IMG/VR virus record: IMGVR_UViG_3300046170_000213
Coordinates: 1-58,647 of that record
Reading direction: 5' to 3' (one strand)
Source of the DNA: a virus
Length of the DNA: 58,647 nt
Shown piece after piece: positions 45,369-51,418 of the stretch. Each line of letters starts with the position of its first letter. The first letter of the stretch is position 1. The notes below the pieces were generated by a model. That model worked only from the letters and a program-made list of their open reading frames with translations, searched no databases and was not told the DNA's origin. A program made the translations under genes and the position numbers.

Positions 45369-45385
45369 GGGCCTTTTCCCTTTTT
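45358..45385 (+). terminator. Rho-independent terminator overlapping the gene end
   Basis: AAAAGGCC-TGAG-GGCCTTTT stem followed by CCCTTTTT. The loop contains the TGA stop codon of the preceding gene. Confidence 0.75.
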
Positions 45386-45386
45386 G

Positions 45387-45453
45387 GGGTGGGCCCTCCC
45401 GTAAGGGGTCAAGCTTCAAGCTCGCAAGCGTTCAAGCTTGACAGGTTACAAGC
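45387..45453. repeat. GGGCCC palindrome followed by five CAAGC boxes
   Basis: GGGTGGGCCCTCCC (45387-45400), then CAAGC at 45410, 45417, 45425, 45433 and 45449, spaced 7, 8, 8 and 16 bases. It sits between the terminator and the ribosome site of the GP88-like gene. Confidence 0.7.
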
Positions 45454-45484
45454 TTTATATTATAAGATTTTATAGGAGATAATT

Positions 45485-46087
45485 ATGTTAAAAAAAGAAG
45501 CTAGAGAAATAACCGGCGGCCTAAGTAAGCCGTCAAAAATGCCAGGACCAGCGCATAACCTGCCGGCTCAGGCCTGCAAGACTGGCGCCAAGCTGGTGAA
45601 TGTGCCGGGGTCCGTATGTGCGGGCTGCTATGCCCTGAAGGGTCGATATAGATTTAACAATGTGCAGCAAGCATTGCAACGACGCCTGAAGGCGCTCGAG
45701 TCACCGCTGTGGGTTGAAGCTATGACAACTTTAATCAAGGGCCAGGACTGGTTCAGGTGGCATGATAGCGGCGACATCCAATCGATGGAGCACCTTAATA
45801 ATATTTTTAAAGTGTGCAAGCTCACGCCTGAAACCAAGCACTGGATGCCGACACGTGAGGCGCAATTTTTAAAAGATCTAAACCCTGAAGAGGTCCCGGA
45901 GAATTTAATAATTAGAATGAGTTCACACATGATTGACCAGGGACCAGTGAAGCAATGGCCCTGGACGAGTACAGTCACCAGCGGAAGCGGCAGGACCTGC
46001 CCGGCCCCTGAGCAGGGCAATGAGTGCGGCAGCTGCAGAGCTTGCTGGGATAGGTCGACACCAAACGTGTGCTATGGTAAACACTAA
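45485..46087 (+). CDS. GP88-like cysteine-rich phage protein
   Basis: 200 residues, with ribosome site AGGAGA. ITGGLSKPSKMPGPAHNLPA, then VCAGCYALKGRYRF and a C-terminal CPAPEQGNECGSCRACW motif. The Cys pattern and WFRWHDSGDIQSMEHLNNIF region agree with the gene product 88 family (mycobacteriophage and marine phages). At least seven Cys suggest metal or iron-sulphur binding. GC-rich compared with surrounding genes. Function is unknown to me; family assignment moderate. Confidence 0.7.
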   Translation: MLKKEAREITGGLSKPSKMPGPAHNLPAQACKTGAKLVNVPGSVCAGCYALKGRYRFNNVQQALQRRLKALESPLWVEAMTTLIKGQDWFRWHDSGDIQSMEHLNNIFKVCKLTPETKHWMPTREAQFLKDLNPEEVPENLIIRMSSHMIDQGPVKQWPWTSTVTSGSGRTCPAPEQGNECGSCRACWDRSTPNVCYGKH

Positions 46088-46089
46088 CC

Positions 46090-46296
46090 ATGGCCCACGA
46101 ATTCCGACATCCGAATTATTATAAAAAATTAAATGAAAAAATGCGCAAGCTCACAAGCTCTCAAGCTGGAGGCGACAAGCCTCCCAGCCCTGAGCCAAGG
46201 GTTCAAGCTTCAAGCCAGAGTTCACAAGCTCTAGGATCTGATGACCAGGGTACAAGCGCACAAGCCCTCTGTCCGGGTCACAAGCAACGAGGATAA
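46090..46296 (+). CDS. Short ORF running into the CAAGC array
   Basis: Starts 3 bases after the GP88 stop with MAHEFRHPNYYKKLNEKMRK, which looks like a real N-terminus in A/T-rich DNA. From residue 21 it reads through the repeats and becomes Ser/Gln/Pro-rich (LTSSQAGGDKPPSP). It overlaps the opposite-strand nuclease end by 146 bases. It may be a gene whose tail was replaced by the repeat array, or no gene at all. Confidence 0.35.
   Translation: MAHEFRHPNYYKKLNEKMRKLTSSQAGGDKPPSPEPRVQASSQSSQALGSDDQGTSAQALCPGHKQRG
46146..46285. repeat. Densest CAAGC array
   Basis: Ten CAAGC boxes on the plus strand at 46146, 46154, 46162, 46176, 46204, 46211, 46225, 46253, 46261 and 46281. Neighbour distances cluster at 7-8 bases or about twice that (14). 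Surrounding bases vary (TCA, TCT, TT, GCA), so this is not a simple microsatellite. Confidence 0.8.
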
Positions 46297-46516
46297 AAGT
46301 ATTTTTAGAATGTTTCACGTGGAAGGCTACCTGGTGAGGTGAAAAGCGTATTTTGTTACCCGATGTTACCTTCAGCTCCAATGTAAAAAAGTGCTCGTTA
46401 GGAGAATAAGCCAATAGATCGGGAGTCCCCAATAAGCTACGGTTTTCCAACCTATTCCATGAAATGTTTCTAACTTTCTTCTTAAGTTCACTGTATAATT
46501 TAGCCTCTGGTTTCAG
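46151..46516 (-). CDS. PD-(D/E)XK nuclease-like protein with unusual start and repeat-derived tail
   Basis: Core: LGTPDLLAYS (Asp), FFTLELKVTS (ExK) and NKIRFSPHQVAFHVKH, as in VRR-NUC/Holliday-resolvase-like nucleases. The frame is open from just after a TAA at 46535 with no ATG or GTG near the start of the domain. Candidates are CTG 46516 or TTG 46450. Because the conserved part EAKLYSELKKKVRNISWNRL lies before the TTG, I prefer the upstream start. The C-terminus (LKLEPLAQGWEACRLQLESL) is encoded by the CAAGC array. It likely cuts branched or repair-intermediate DNA. Confidence 0.55.
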   Translation of the reverse strand: MKPEAKLYSELKKKVRNISWNRLENRSLLGTPDLLAYSPNEHFFTLELKVTSGNKIRFSPHQVAFHVKHSKNTFILVACDPDRGLVRLYPGHQILELVNSGLKLEPLAQGWEACRLQLESL

Positions 46517-46534
46517 GTGGGTAACCTCAGCTGA

Positions 46535-46762
46535 TTATAGTTTGCCAATTATCTTTGGCATCTTCCATGTACCACCAAGTTTAACACCTTTTAAATTTAA
46601 AATGTGGGTGTCTCTATCACCAATCATTCGAGATTCCAACAACTGAATTACTTCAAGGTCAAGTTTTTCTCCGTTAGGCATTTCAAGTTGGACTCTGGCA
46701 TTTTGTGCAGCCGGTGACACTAGGAATTTGTCTAAGTATACTCGTAATTCTTTCGCTTTCAT
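46535..46762 (-). CDS. Small conserved protein, 75 aa
   Basis: I choose ATG 46762 (MKAKELRVYLDKFLVSPAAQ), giving a small beta-rich protein with GEKLDLEVIQLLESRMIGDR and GVKLGGTWKMPKII. It is divergent from the terminase small subunit at 46802, and only a TAA separates it, in frame, from the downstream nuclease. Function unknown. Confidence 0.55.
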   Translation of the reverse strand: MKAKELRVYLDKFLVSPAAQNARVQLEMPNGEKLDLEVIQLLESRMIGDRDTHILNLKGVKLGGTWKMPKIIGKL

Positions 46763-46801
46763 AAGTCTTGTATATATCCCATAAACATATATATTGCAAC
46801 T

Positions 46802-47281
46802 ATGAGTCAAGATATTGTCGAAAAGAAGGCACAGCCACTTACAGATTTAACTGAGATGCAAAGAAGATTTTGCGAGTATCTTATCTTTAATGAAGGCAGG
46901 ACCACTCACCAAGATGCTGCCCTGCATGCTGGATACAGCCCGCAAAGAGCAAGAATAGAAGCGTCTGAGTTATTAAAGAATCCAAAAATACAAAGCTATT
47001 TAGCTAGAAGATCTGCAGAAATAAATAGATCATATGCTGTGACTAAACACAATTATGTTAGAAGACAGCAAGAATTATCTAGAAGATTAGTTGATGATGG
47101 TAAGATAAAAGATGCTTTAGGTTTTGAAACATTGATAGGTAAAGCTACAGGACAATTTAGTGAAACTAATTACAATGTAAATATTAATGCAACAGATATC
47201 AAAGAACGAGAAGAAGAAATTAGAAGACTCAAAGAGTTAAACGAAAAAAGAATTACAGATACAAAACTTCTTAAAGAGTAA
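46802..47281 (+). CDS. terS: Terminase small subunit
   Basis: 159 residues. LTEMQRRFCEYLIFNEGRTT, HQDAALHAGYSPQRARIEAS and LLKNPKIQSYLARRSAEINR form the HTH-type DNA-binding and oligomerisation core of Terminase_2-like small subunits; a Glu/Lys-rich C-terminal helix follows. It recognises phage DNA for packaging with TerL. It reads on the plus strand, opposite to and 5 kb from terL, which is unusual. No Shine-Dalgarno, so the message may be leaderless. Confidence 0.8.
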   Translation: MSQDIVEKKAQPLTDLTEMQRRFCEYLIFNEGRTTHQDAALHAGYSPQRARIEASELLKNPKIQSYLARRSAEINRSYAVTKHNYVRRQQELSRRLVDDGKIKDALGFETLIGKATGQFSETNYNVNINATDIKEREEEIRRLKELNEKRITDTKLLKE

Positions 47282-47558
47282 CCTTCTCCATTTTAGTTAT
47301 ACACCCAATTGGAAATACATTACGATCTGAAAATAATTCGTCACCATCTTCGTAAGATGCAAACGTTCTAATATTCTTTTTATCTTTGTTAAACAAGTAT
47401 GCATGAGTTACCATAACTGATGGCATGAAACCTAGAAAGTCATGTTCCGTAGCATGCCCGGAATCCCCAGTGATATCAACCCATGTAATTTTATAAAAGT
47501 AATATCTTTTCTTTTTAATTACAACTGATTTATATTTAGATTTTTTTGCTCGTCTCAT
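47271..47558 (-). CDS. Conserved hypothetical protein, 95 aa
   Basis: MRRAKKSKYKSVVIKKKRYY, a basic start, then a beta-rich domain (YKITWVDITGDSGHATEHDF). It converges with terS, the last 11 bases overlapping. The family recurs in marine phages, function unknown. Confidence 0.6.
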   Translation of the reverse strand: MRRAKKSKYKSVVIKKKRYYFYKITWVDITGDSGHATEHDFLGFMPSVMVTHAYLFNKDKKNIRTFASYEDGDELFSDRNVFPIGCITKMEKVTL

Positions 47559-47834
47559 TGTGTACCCCTTTTAACATATGAAAAAATAAAAAACAAAATT
47601 CATGTGCGCGACCCCCTATATCGTTGCAATTCCTAGCTTTTTGATACTTTTGTACCAATTGTACCTCATTGTACCAAGGGGTCTTGGTACAAATTTGAGC
47701 AATTAACCATTGGTATGTAACACTTTTTTAAATTGTACCTATTGTACCTAGGTTTTAAAAAAAATAAAAAAAATTTTTTTATTTTATAGAGAAAAATCGT
47801 ATACAATTGTAAAATTGCTCTATTATCCCTGTAT
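47559..47834. other. Iteron-like TTGTACC repeats beside an AT-rich tract
   Basis: 276 bases without a gene. TTGTACC occurs at 47650, 47659, 47669, 47733 and 47742 (spacing 9-10), and inverted as GGTACAA at 47686, and further copies lie in the adjoining exonuclease end (47858, 47884, 47893). After 47749 comes a run of nearly pure A/T to about 47790. Iterons next to an unwinding-type AT tract is the classical design of a replication origin. Confidence 0.5.
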
Positions 47835-48567
47835 TTACTCATCTTTTTGACCTAAAATTGTACCTGGAGGCCCTTTTTTCTCTGGTACAATTGGTACAAT
47901 TTTATAATATTCGTCTACTCTACGTAAAAATTCATGCATATACCCCTGAAATTCCTCATCATGCACCTCAAACTTCTGAAAAAAACAATCCTTGCTACAC
48001 ATTAGAATGATTCCAGATTGTATCTTGGTGTCATATACTTGATTGTGGGCCATTGCATACGCCGCCAGCTGAGTAAAGTAGTCATCAATCCATTCTCTTT
48101 GTTTTGGTTTATTAGTTTGCTTGAAGTCAATAATTGCCTCTCTACCGCCATACATTCCTACAACATCTGTTGCACCTGCATACAGTCCAGGATAGTATAA
48201 TGTAACTTCACTACCCCACACTTCTCCCAGGTCCCCGAGTCCTTTTTCTATAACCACATTAGCCATTCGTTCTGCTTCACGACCAATAGACGTTAAGTCC
48301 AAATGATTCTCTCCAAGAATGTACCCTTCCAAATACGTGTGCATTGCTGTGCCTCTCATGGCACTCACATCACGAATCCGGTCAGCTTGCTGGGTACCTA
48401 CCCGCTTCTTCCACTCTTCCAATTTAGCCTTCTTCTCTGGACTCTGAGTCGCTGATAATATAGTCGTCACACGATGGCAACTTCTGTCCTGTAATCTCGT
48501 AATGTCTTTTACCTTCTATCGATGATCTAATCGATGCAGGGTATTCAAATTTTTTATTCCACTTCAT
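47835..48567 (-). CDS. RecB-like PD-(D/E)XK exonuclease, frameshifted
   Basis: Starts at ATG 48567 (MKWNKKFEYPASIRSSIEGK). A single extra T near 48475 breaks the frame, and the other frame continues LPSVTTILSATQSPEKKAK, a recognised phage exonuclease motif. Catalytic residues: HTYLEGYILG, YAGATDVVGM (Asp) and REAIIDFKQT (D-x-K). About 243 residues. Likely processes DNA ends in recombination or host DNA turnover. The gene end carries the last TTGTACC repeats, encoding IVPIVPEKKGPPGTIL. Confidence 0.8.
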
Positions 48568-49148
48568 CTTAGTCCTTTCTCCTTTGCTACTTTTAATACA
48601 TTTTCCATCAACTCTAATGTTGCATGATGTTTTTTATCATTACAACCACTACAACAGAAAGCCAAATTATTAACTTGATAAGTTTTATTATTATCAATTC
48701 GATCAATAGAAAAATTAGTTTGATGCTTTACACGTTTCCCGGTCCCAATTGTACGTTTATAGGTCCATAAATTTTCGCAATAAATACAAAGGTTTCCGTC
48801 ACTTTCTGGATATTTATTTTTCATAGCCAACCTATGCTTTTCTAATTCATTCCAAATCTCAGCCTTAGTTATAGCAGGCCATAGTCCTCGTTTTTTACAC
48901 GATGATGGTTTGAACGCAGCAGCTATACAATTAGTAATATAACCATGCTCTGAATTACCGTAAGACATATTATGTGCTAACTTAACTGCCCTACCATGAT
49001 CAGAGTCATTGTATTTTTTCTGTCTTAGTCGTTCTTTCTTTTTAAACTCTAGGTCGTTTTGATACTTATCTTTATAGTTCCAAACCATTTTTTCGATACC
49101 CTGTTCCCCGTTTCCGGTCGCCCCAACGTTTCTGCCAGGACCACACAT
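48564..49148 (-). CDS. HNH endonuclease
   Basis: 194 residues. Basic N-terminal segments (LRQKKYNDSDHGRAVKLAHN) and a zinc-bearing HNH fold: LCIYCENLW, FSIDRIDNNKTYQVNNLAFC and CSGCNDKKHH. The architecture fits free-standing homing or recombination endonucleases in phages. It starts 9 bases past the LAGLIDADG gene and overlaps the exonuclease start by 4. Confidence 0.8.
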   Translation of the reverse strand: MCGPGRNVGATGNGEQGIEKMVWNYKDKYQNDLEFKKKERLRQKKYNDSDHGRAVKLAHNMSYGNSEHGYITNCIAAAFKPSSCKKRGLWPAITKAEIWNELEKHRLAMKNKYPESDGNLCIYCENLWTYKRTIGTGKRVKHQTNFSIDRIDNNKTYQVNNLAFCCSGCNDKKHHATLELMENVLKVAKEKGLR

Positions 49149-49156
49149 TTAGTTTA

Positions 49157-49609
49157 CTACTGTATTTTTCCAGGAGACTTATTCCATAATCGGTACCAAT
49201 CAAGGTCCACAATTTCAGCATCTCCTTCCAATTTCTGTGTCGCATAATGTTCTATTACTTGTTGAATTTTAGGTAACTTCGTGTGCGCGTAGGGCCACAA
49301 TAACCTGCAGACATAGTACGCATCTCTGAATGTACAACGCCATCGGTATTGTTTCAAGTATTTAGTACCATCAACTCTTAAACCTTTTCTAGGTTTATCA
49401 TTTAAAGTACCAACACCTAACACCTCGTGGACCCACATCAAAACAGATTGATCGGTCATCGTTATCTCCATTGATAGTCTTAAACTATTAGAGATTCGAT
49501 AACCATTACCCTTGTGTTTCTTTTTCTTCTCCGGTCCACGTTTAAAGTGTATTGAACCTTCGCCATCAAATAGCCCTGCGATATACGCAATATCTTCAGA
49601 GCTAATCAT
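49157..49609 (-). CDS. LAGLIDADG homing endonuclease
   Basis: 150 residues with one LAGLIDADG motif, IAYIAGLFDGEGSIHFKRG (about residues 6-25); it should act as a dimer. The rest, RLSMEITMTDQSVLMWVHEV, matches the family. No intron or intein splice sites recognised next to it, so it is a free-standing gene. Overlaps the coiled-coil gene by 8 bases. Confidence 0.85.
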   Translation of the reverse strand: MISSEDIAYIAGLFDGEGSIHFKRGPEKKKKHKGNGYRISNSLRLSMEITMTDQSVLMWVHEVLGVGTLNDKPRKGLRVDGTKYLKQYRWRCTFRDAYYVCRLLWPYAHTKLPKIQQVIEHYATQKLEGDAEIVDLDWYRLWNKSPGKIQ

Positions 49610-49829
49610 TCGCTAGTCTTTTCTCATATGGAGCACTGTCTCTTAGTCTATTTCTAAACTTTTCAACTTCGTCCTCTTTCCATGCAGTTGCTTCTTTTAA
49701 TTCAGACTCTAACTTTTTAATCTGAGCACCTGCACGTTTACATGTGTCTTGTAAGAATTTAATTTTACCCTCAAGAAGTTCTTGATTCTCTTTTAAATTC
49801 TTAATTTGACTTTCCTTGTTTATCAGCAT
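49602..49829 (-). CDS. Coiled-coil protein, 75 aa
   Basis: MLINKESQIKNLKENQELLE and KKLESELKEATAWKEDEVEK: long heptads throughout. Overlaps its neighbours at both ends. Structural role only inferred. Confidence 0.55.
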   Translation of the reverse strand: MLINKESQIKNLKENQELLEGKIKFLQDTCKRAGAQIKKLESELKEATAWKEDEVEKFRNRLRDSAPYEKRLAND

Positions 49830-49986
49830 CTTCGTTATCCTCCTCTATTTCACCTTGAGAGTTGCACATACTACATTGCACAACAATTTGCTGTTCTTTA
49901 CTTGGCCACGCTACTTCCTTAACTACTTTTATATATCCGTTACCTTTGCAACGTGGGCAAATTTTAGTTTTTTTCGAGTTTTCCAT
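49801..49986 (-). CDS. DnaJ-type zinc-finger protein
   Basis: 61 residues. CPRCKGNGYIKV and CSMCNSQGEI are two CxxCxGxG-like zinc knuckles as in the DnaJ central domain. No J-domain. The end is acidic. Overlaps the RHH gene at its start by 23 bases. May act as a small nucleic-acid or protein-binding module. Confidence 0.65.
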   Translation of the reverse strand: MENSKKTKICPRCKGNGYIKVVKEVAWPSKEQQIVVQCSMCNSQGEIEEDNEDADKQGKSN

Positions 49987-50137
49987 TTAGTCTCTTAGCT
50001 TTCTCATTTACTAACAATGTTATTGTCTGAGAACGACTTATAGTCATCTCAGGAATCATAACTTTTCTTATCTTATCTATTTTATTATATGTATCTTTTG
50101 GTAGTGATACATTTTTATATTTGCTTATGTCTGTCAT
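49964..50137 (-). CDS. Ribbon-helix-helix DNA-binding protein
   Basis: 57 residues. YKNVSLPKDTYNKIDKIRKV is the ribbon strand and first helix, and TISRSQTITLLVNEKAKRL the second helix: the Arc/CopG pattern. It would act as a dimeric transcription regulator. Perfect AAGGAG ribosome site; TTGACA 5' of the gene. Located beside a divergent promoter region, which may be its own target. Confidence 0.6.
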   Translation of the reverse strand: MTDISKYKNVSLPKDTYNKIDKIRKVMIPEMTISRSQTITLLVNEKAKRLNGKLEKN

Positions 50138-50204
50138 AAATCTTATACTCCTTTCTTAGATTTAACTAATATAGGATATATCTCATAATATACAATAGGT
50201 GTCA
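50138..50204. promoter_or_regulatory. Divergent promoter region with GATATATC palindrome
   Basis: On the minus strand TTGACA begins at about 50205 with a candidate -10 GATATA 17 bases on. On the plus strand a weaker TTAACT / CATAAT pair (16-bp spacer) faces the 50205 gene. The palindrome GATATATC (near 50174) could bind the adjacent RHH regulator. Confidence 0.45.
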
Positions 50205-50441
50205 ATGAAATTTTTATTAACAGTTTACATTTGTTCTGCAATGAGCGGAGAATGTTATACCAACGAACAATATCCAAAAATATTTCCAGACCATCACGAC
50301 TGCATAAGAGCAGGTCTAACTGAGTCTTATGAGATTATATATGCTGAAGGTAATTTCACTAAAGAACAAATAAATAAATTACAATTGTATGCTAAGTACA
50401 CATGTATGCCCGTCGAAGACAAAGGTAAATTAGTTACATAA
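50205..50441 (+). CDS. Small conserved phage protein, 78 aa, putative signal
   Basis: I choose ATG 50205 (MKFLLTVYICSAMSGECYTN) over the GTG two codons upstream. A short hydrophobic N-terminus, paired Cys residues (GECYTN; HDCIRA; YTCMPV) and an acidic body suggest a secreted or periplasmic protein with disulphides. This type recurs in marine phages, function unknown. Confidence 0.6.
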   Translation: MKFLLTVYICSAMSGECYTNEQYPKIFPDHHDCIRAGLTESYEIIYAEGNFTKEQINKLQLYAKYTCMPVEDKGKLVT

Positions 50442-50444
50442 TTC

Positions 50445-50675
50445 ATATCAACCCCCCTGGTTTCCGTGCACGTACTCCCAGGAGAGCAAAGGCTCCACAC
50501 CTAACCTCATTTTATTGCGAGGATCAACGGTTGTCGTACAGAGGCTAGCGCGAGGCGTTACATGGACGCAGGTCCTTTTCATCATCGTTGTGGCTCCCGG
50601 TAGGTCTCACCCGAGATTATTCCTAACGCATCCTACTGCGCCTATTCCCTAAGGACTACAAAGACCAATGGGCCA
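50445..50675. ncRNA. Candidate structured RNA, GC-rich
   Basis: About 230 bases, markedly GC-richer than the surroundings, without a start-initiated reading frame. Visible pairings include CCTGG/CCAGG (about 50456 and 50478), GAGC/GCTC near 50484, CCTC/GAGG around 50505, GCGT/ACGC near 50556, CTC-GGT / ACC-GAG near 50595-50615 and CGCA/TGCG near 50630. It is not a tRNA, and I did not recognise tmRNA, RNase P or 6S signatures. Strand unresolved. Confidence 0.35.
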
Positions 50676-50882
50676 CTAATTTTGTATACAGCCATAAAAG
50701 ATTCCACTTCCATCTCTCATAACATGTTTGTTCATGTGGTCGAGATAAGTTGTTAACTTATTTCTCAACGCATCACATAGACTAAAGAGATCAACCTCAC
50801 CCACTACATCTATATTTGATACCATTTGTTTTGTAACTGGTATCAGTTGATAAAAACCATCACTTAGAATTATCAGTTCCAT
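50676..50882 (-). CDS. Hypothetical protein, 68 aa
   Basis: MELIILSDGFYQLIPVTKQM, then LFSLCDALRNKLTTYLDHMN. Helix-rich, with no known motif. Its ATG overlaps the end of the 63-aa gene. It borders the structured GC-rich region. Confidence 0.5.
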   Translation of the reverse strand: MELIILSDGFYQLIPVTKQMVSNIDVVGEVDLFSLCDALRNKLTTYLDHMNKHVMRDGSGIFYGCIQN

Positions 50883-51051
50883 ATCGTCTTGTTCCCCAAT
50901 CTATTATTTTTTTTAGACCTGGTGCAGATACTTCTACATCTACTCCATAAGGTTTCCATGCTCTTTTCATTAAATTTAATTCTAATAAAAAGATAGACCA
51001 TTGTTTCTGGTTTATATTCTTTGGTGTTATTGTTATTATTTTTTCTTTCAT
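50860..51051 (-). CDS. Hypothetical protein, 63 aa
   Basis: MKEKIITITPKNINQKQWSI, a small alpha/beta protein with LMKRAWKPYGVDVEVSAPGL. Transcribed directly from the strong promoter at 51058-51085, whose predicted start site coincides with the ATG, implying a leaderless message. The family occurs in marine phages; role unknown. Confidence 0.55.
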   Translation of the reverse strand: MKEKIITITPKNINQKQWSIFLLELNLMKRAWKPYGVDVEVSAPGLKKIIDWGTRRYGTDNSK

Positions 51052-51057
51052 GAAACC

Positions 51058-51085
51058 AATATAGGATTTTATATTAGTTTGTCAA
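51058..51085 (-). promoter_or_regulatory. Sigma70-like promoter, leaderless output
   Basis: Minus strand: TTGACA (51085-51080), 16-bp spacer, TATATT (51063-51058). The -10 ends only 7 bases before the ATG at 51051. The -35 also overlaps the TGA stop of the 45-aa gene upstream. Confidence 0.65.
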
Positions 51086-51219
51086 CCCTTTCCTTGGCCC
51101 TTATATCTCGTCTGTTTTTGCTGCCTCTTCTCGTTTTTATTTTTATTTTTTTTGTGCTGACGAGGTCCACGTTTTCTAGGTTTGTCACGTGTCTCGAACG
51201 ATTTAAACTTTTTCGCCAT
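51082..51219 (-). CDS. Very basic 45-aa protein
   Basis: MAKKFKSFETRDKPRKRGPR, then a Lys/Asn/Gln-rich stretch (KKNKNKNEKRQQKQ) and GQGKG. Likely to bind nucleic acid. A recurrent marine phage protein, without assigned function. Overlaps the zinc ribbon gene. Confidence 0.55.
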   Translation of the reverse strand: MAKKFKSFETRDKPRKRGPRQHKKNKNKNEKRQQKQTRYKGQGKG

Positions 51220-51418
51220 CTTTCCATTCCTTTACATAAGGATCTGCATTTTTTGGTTTTACGATATGAGGTAGGTAAGTTATCTTACCATTGACATGTT
51301 GTTCTAGATCAGAACCACAATTTAAACATCTGTAAACTTCACTACTTAATCCAACTAACATAGTAATCTCATCACATGTTGGACATTTACCATTTACAAT
51401 CTCTGCTGATACTTTCAT
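51203..51418 (-). CDS. Zinc-ribbon protein, 71 aa
   Basis: Two Cys pairs, CPTCDEITML and CLNCGSDLEQHVNGKITYLP, form a probable four-Cys zinc ribbon. The family occurs in many marine phages. Possible transcription- or nucleic-acid-binding role; not assigned. Couples to its neighbours by 1-base overlap. Confidence 0.65.
   Translation of the reverse strand: MKVSAEIVNGKCPTCDEITMLVGLSSEVYRCLNCGSDLEQHVNGKITYLPHIVKPKNADPYVKEWKDGEKV

Noticed and set aside
45090-45419. Minus-strand frames opposite the 70-aa gene
   Set aside because: Shadow of the coding plus-strand gene with a better ribosome site and terminator.
45628-46020. Minus-strand frame opposite the GP88-like gene
   Set aside because: Shadow of a well-supported Cys-rich plus-strand protein.
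46146-46285. Possible CRISPR or microsatellite from CAAGC repeats
   Set aside because: Repeat is only 5 bases, and flanks vary; phased binding sites fit better.
47641-47900. Possible CRISPR array from TTGTACC repeats
   Set aside because: Units are 7 bases with irregular spacing and include inverted copies; no spacer-like structure or cas genes.
50442-50652. Plus-strand open frame of about 70 codons through the GC-rich region
   Set aside because: No ATG start, unusual composition, and open by chance in GC-rich DNA.
50445-50675. tmRNA, tRNA or group I intron
   Set aside because: No CCA-like end or tag frame, no anticodon arm, and no convincing P-Q-R-S set; retained only as an unnamed structured region.
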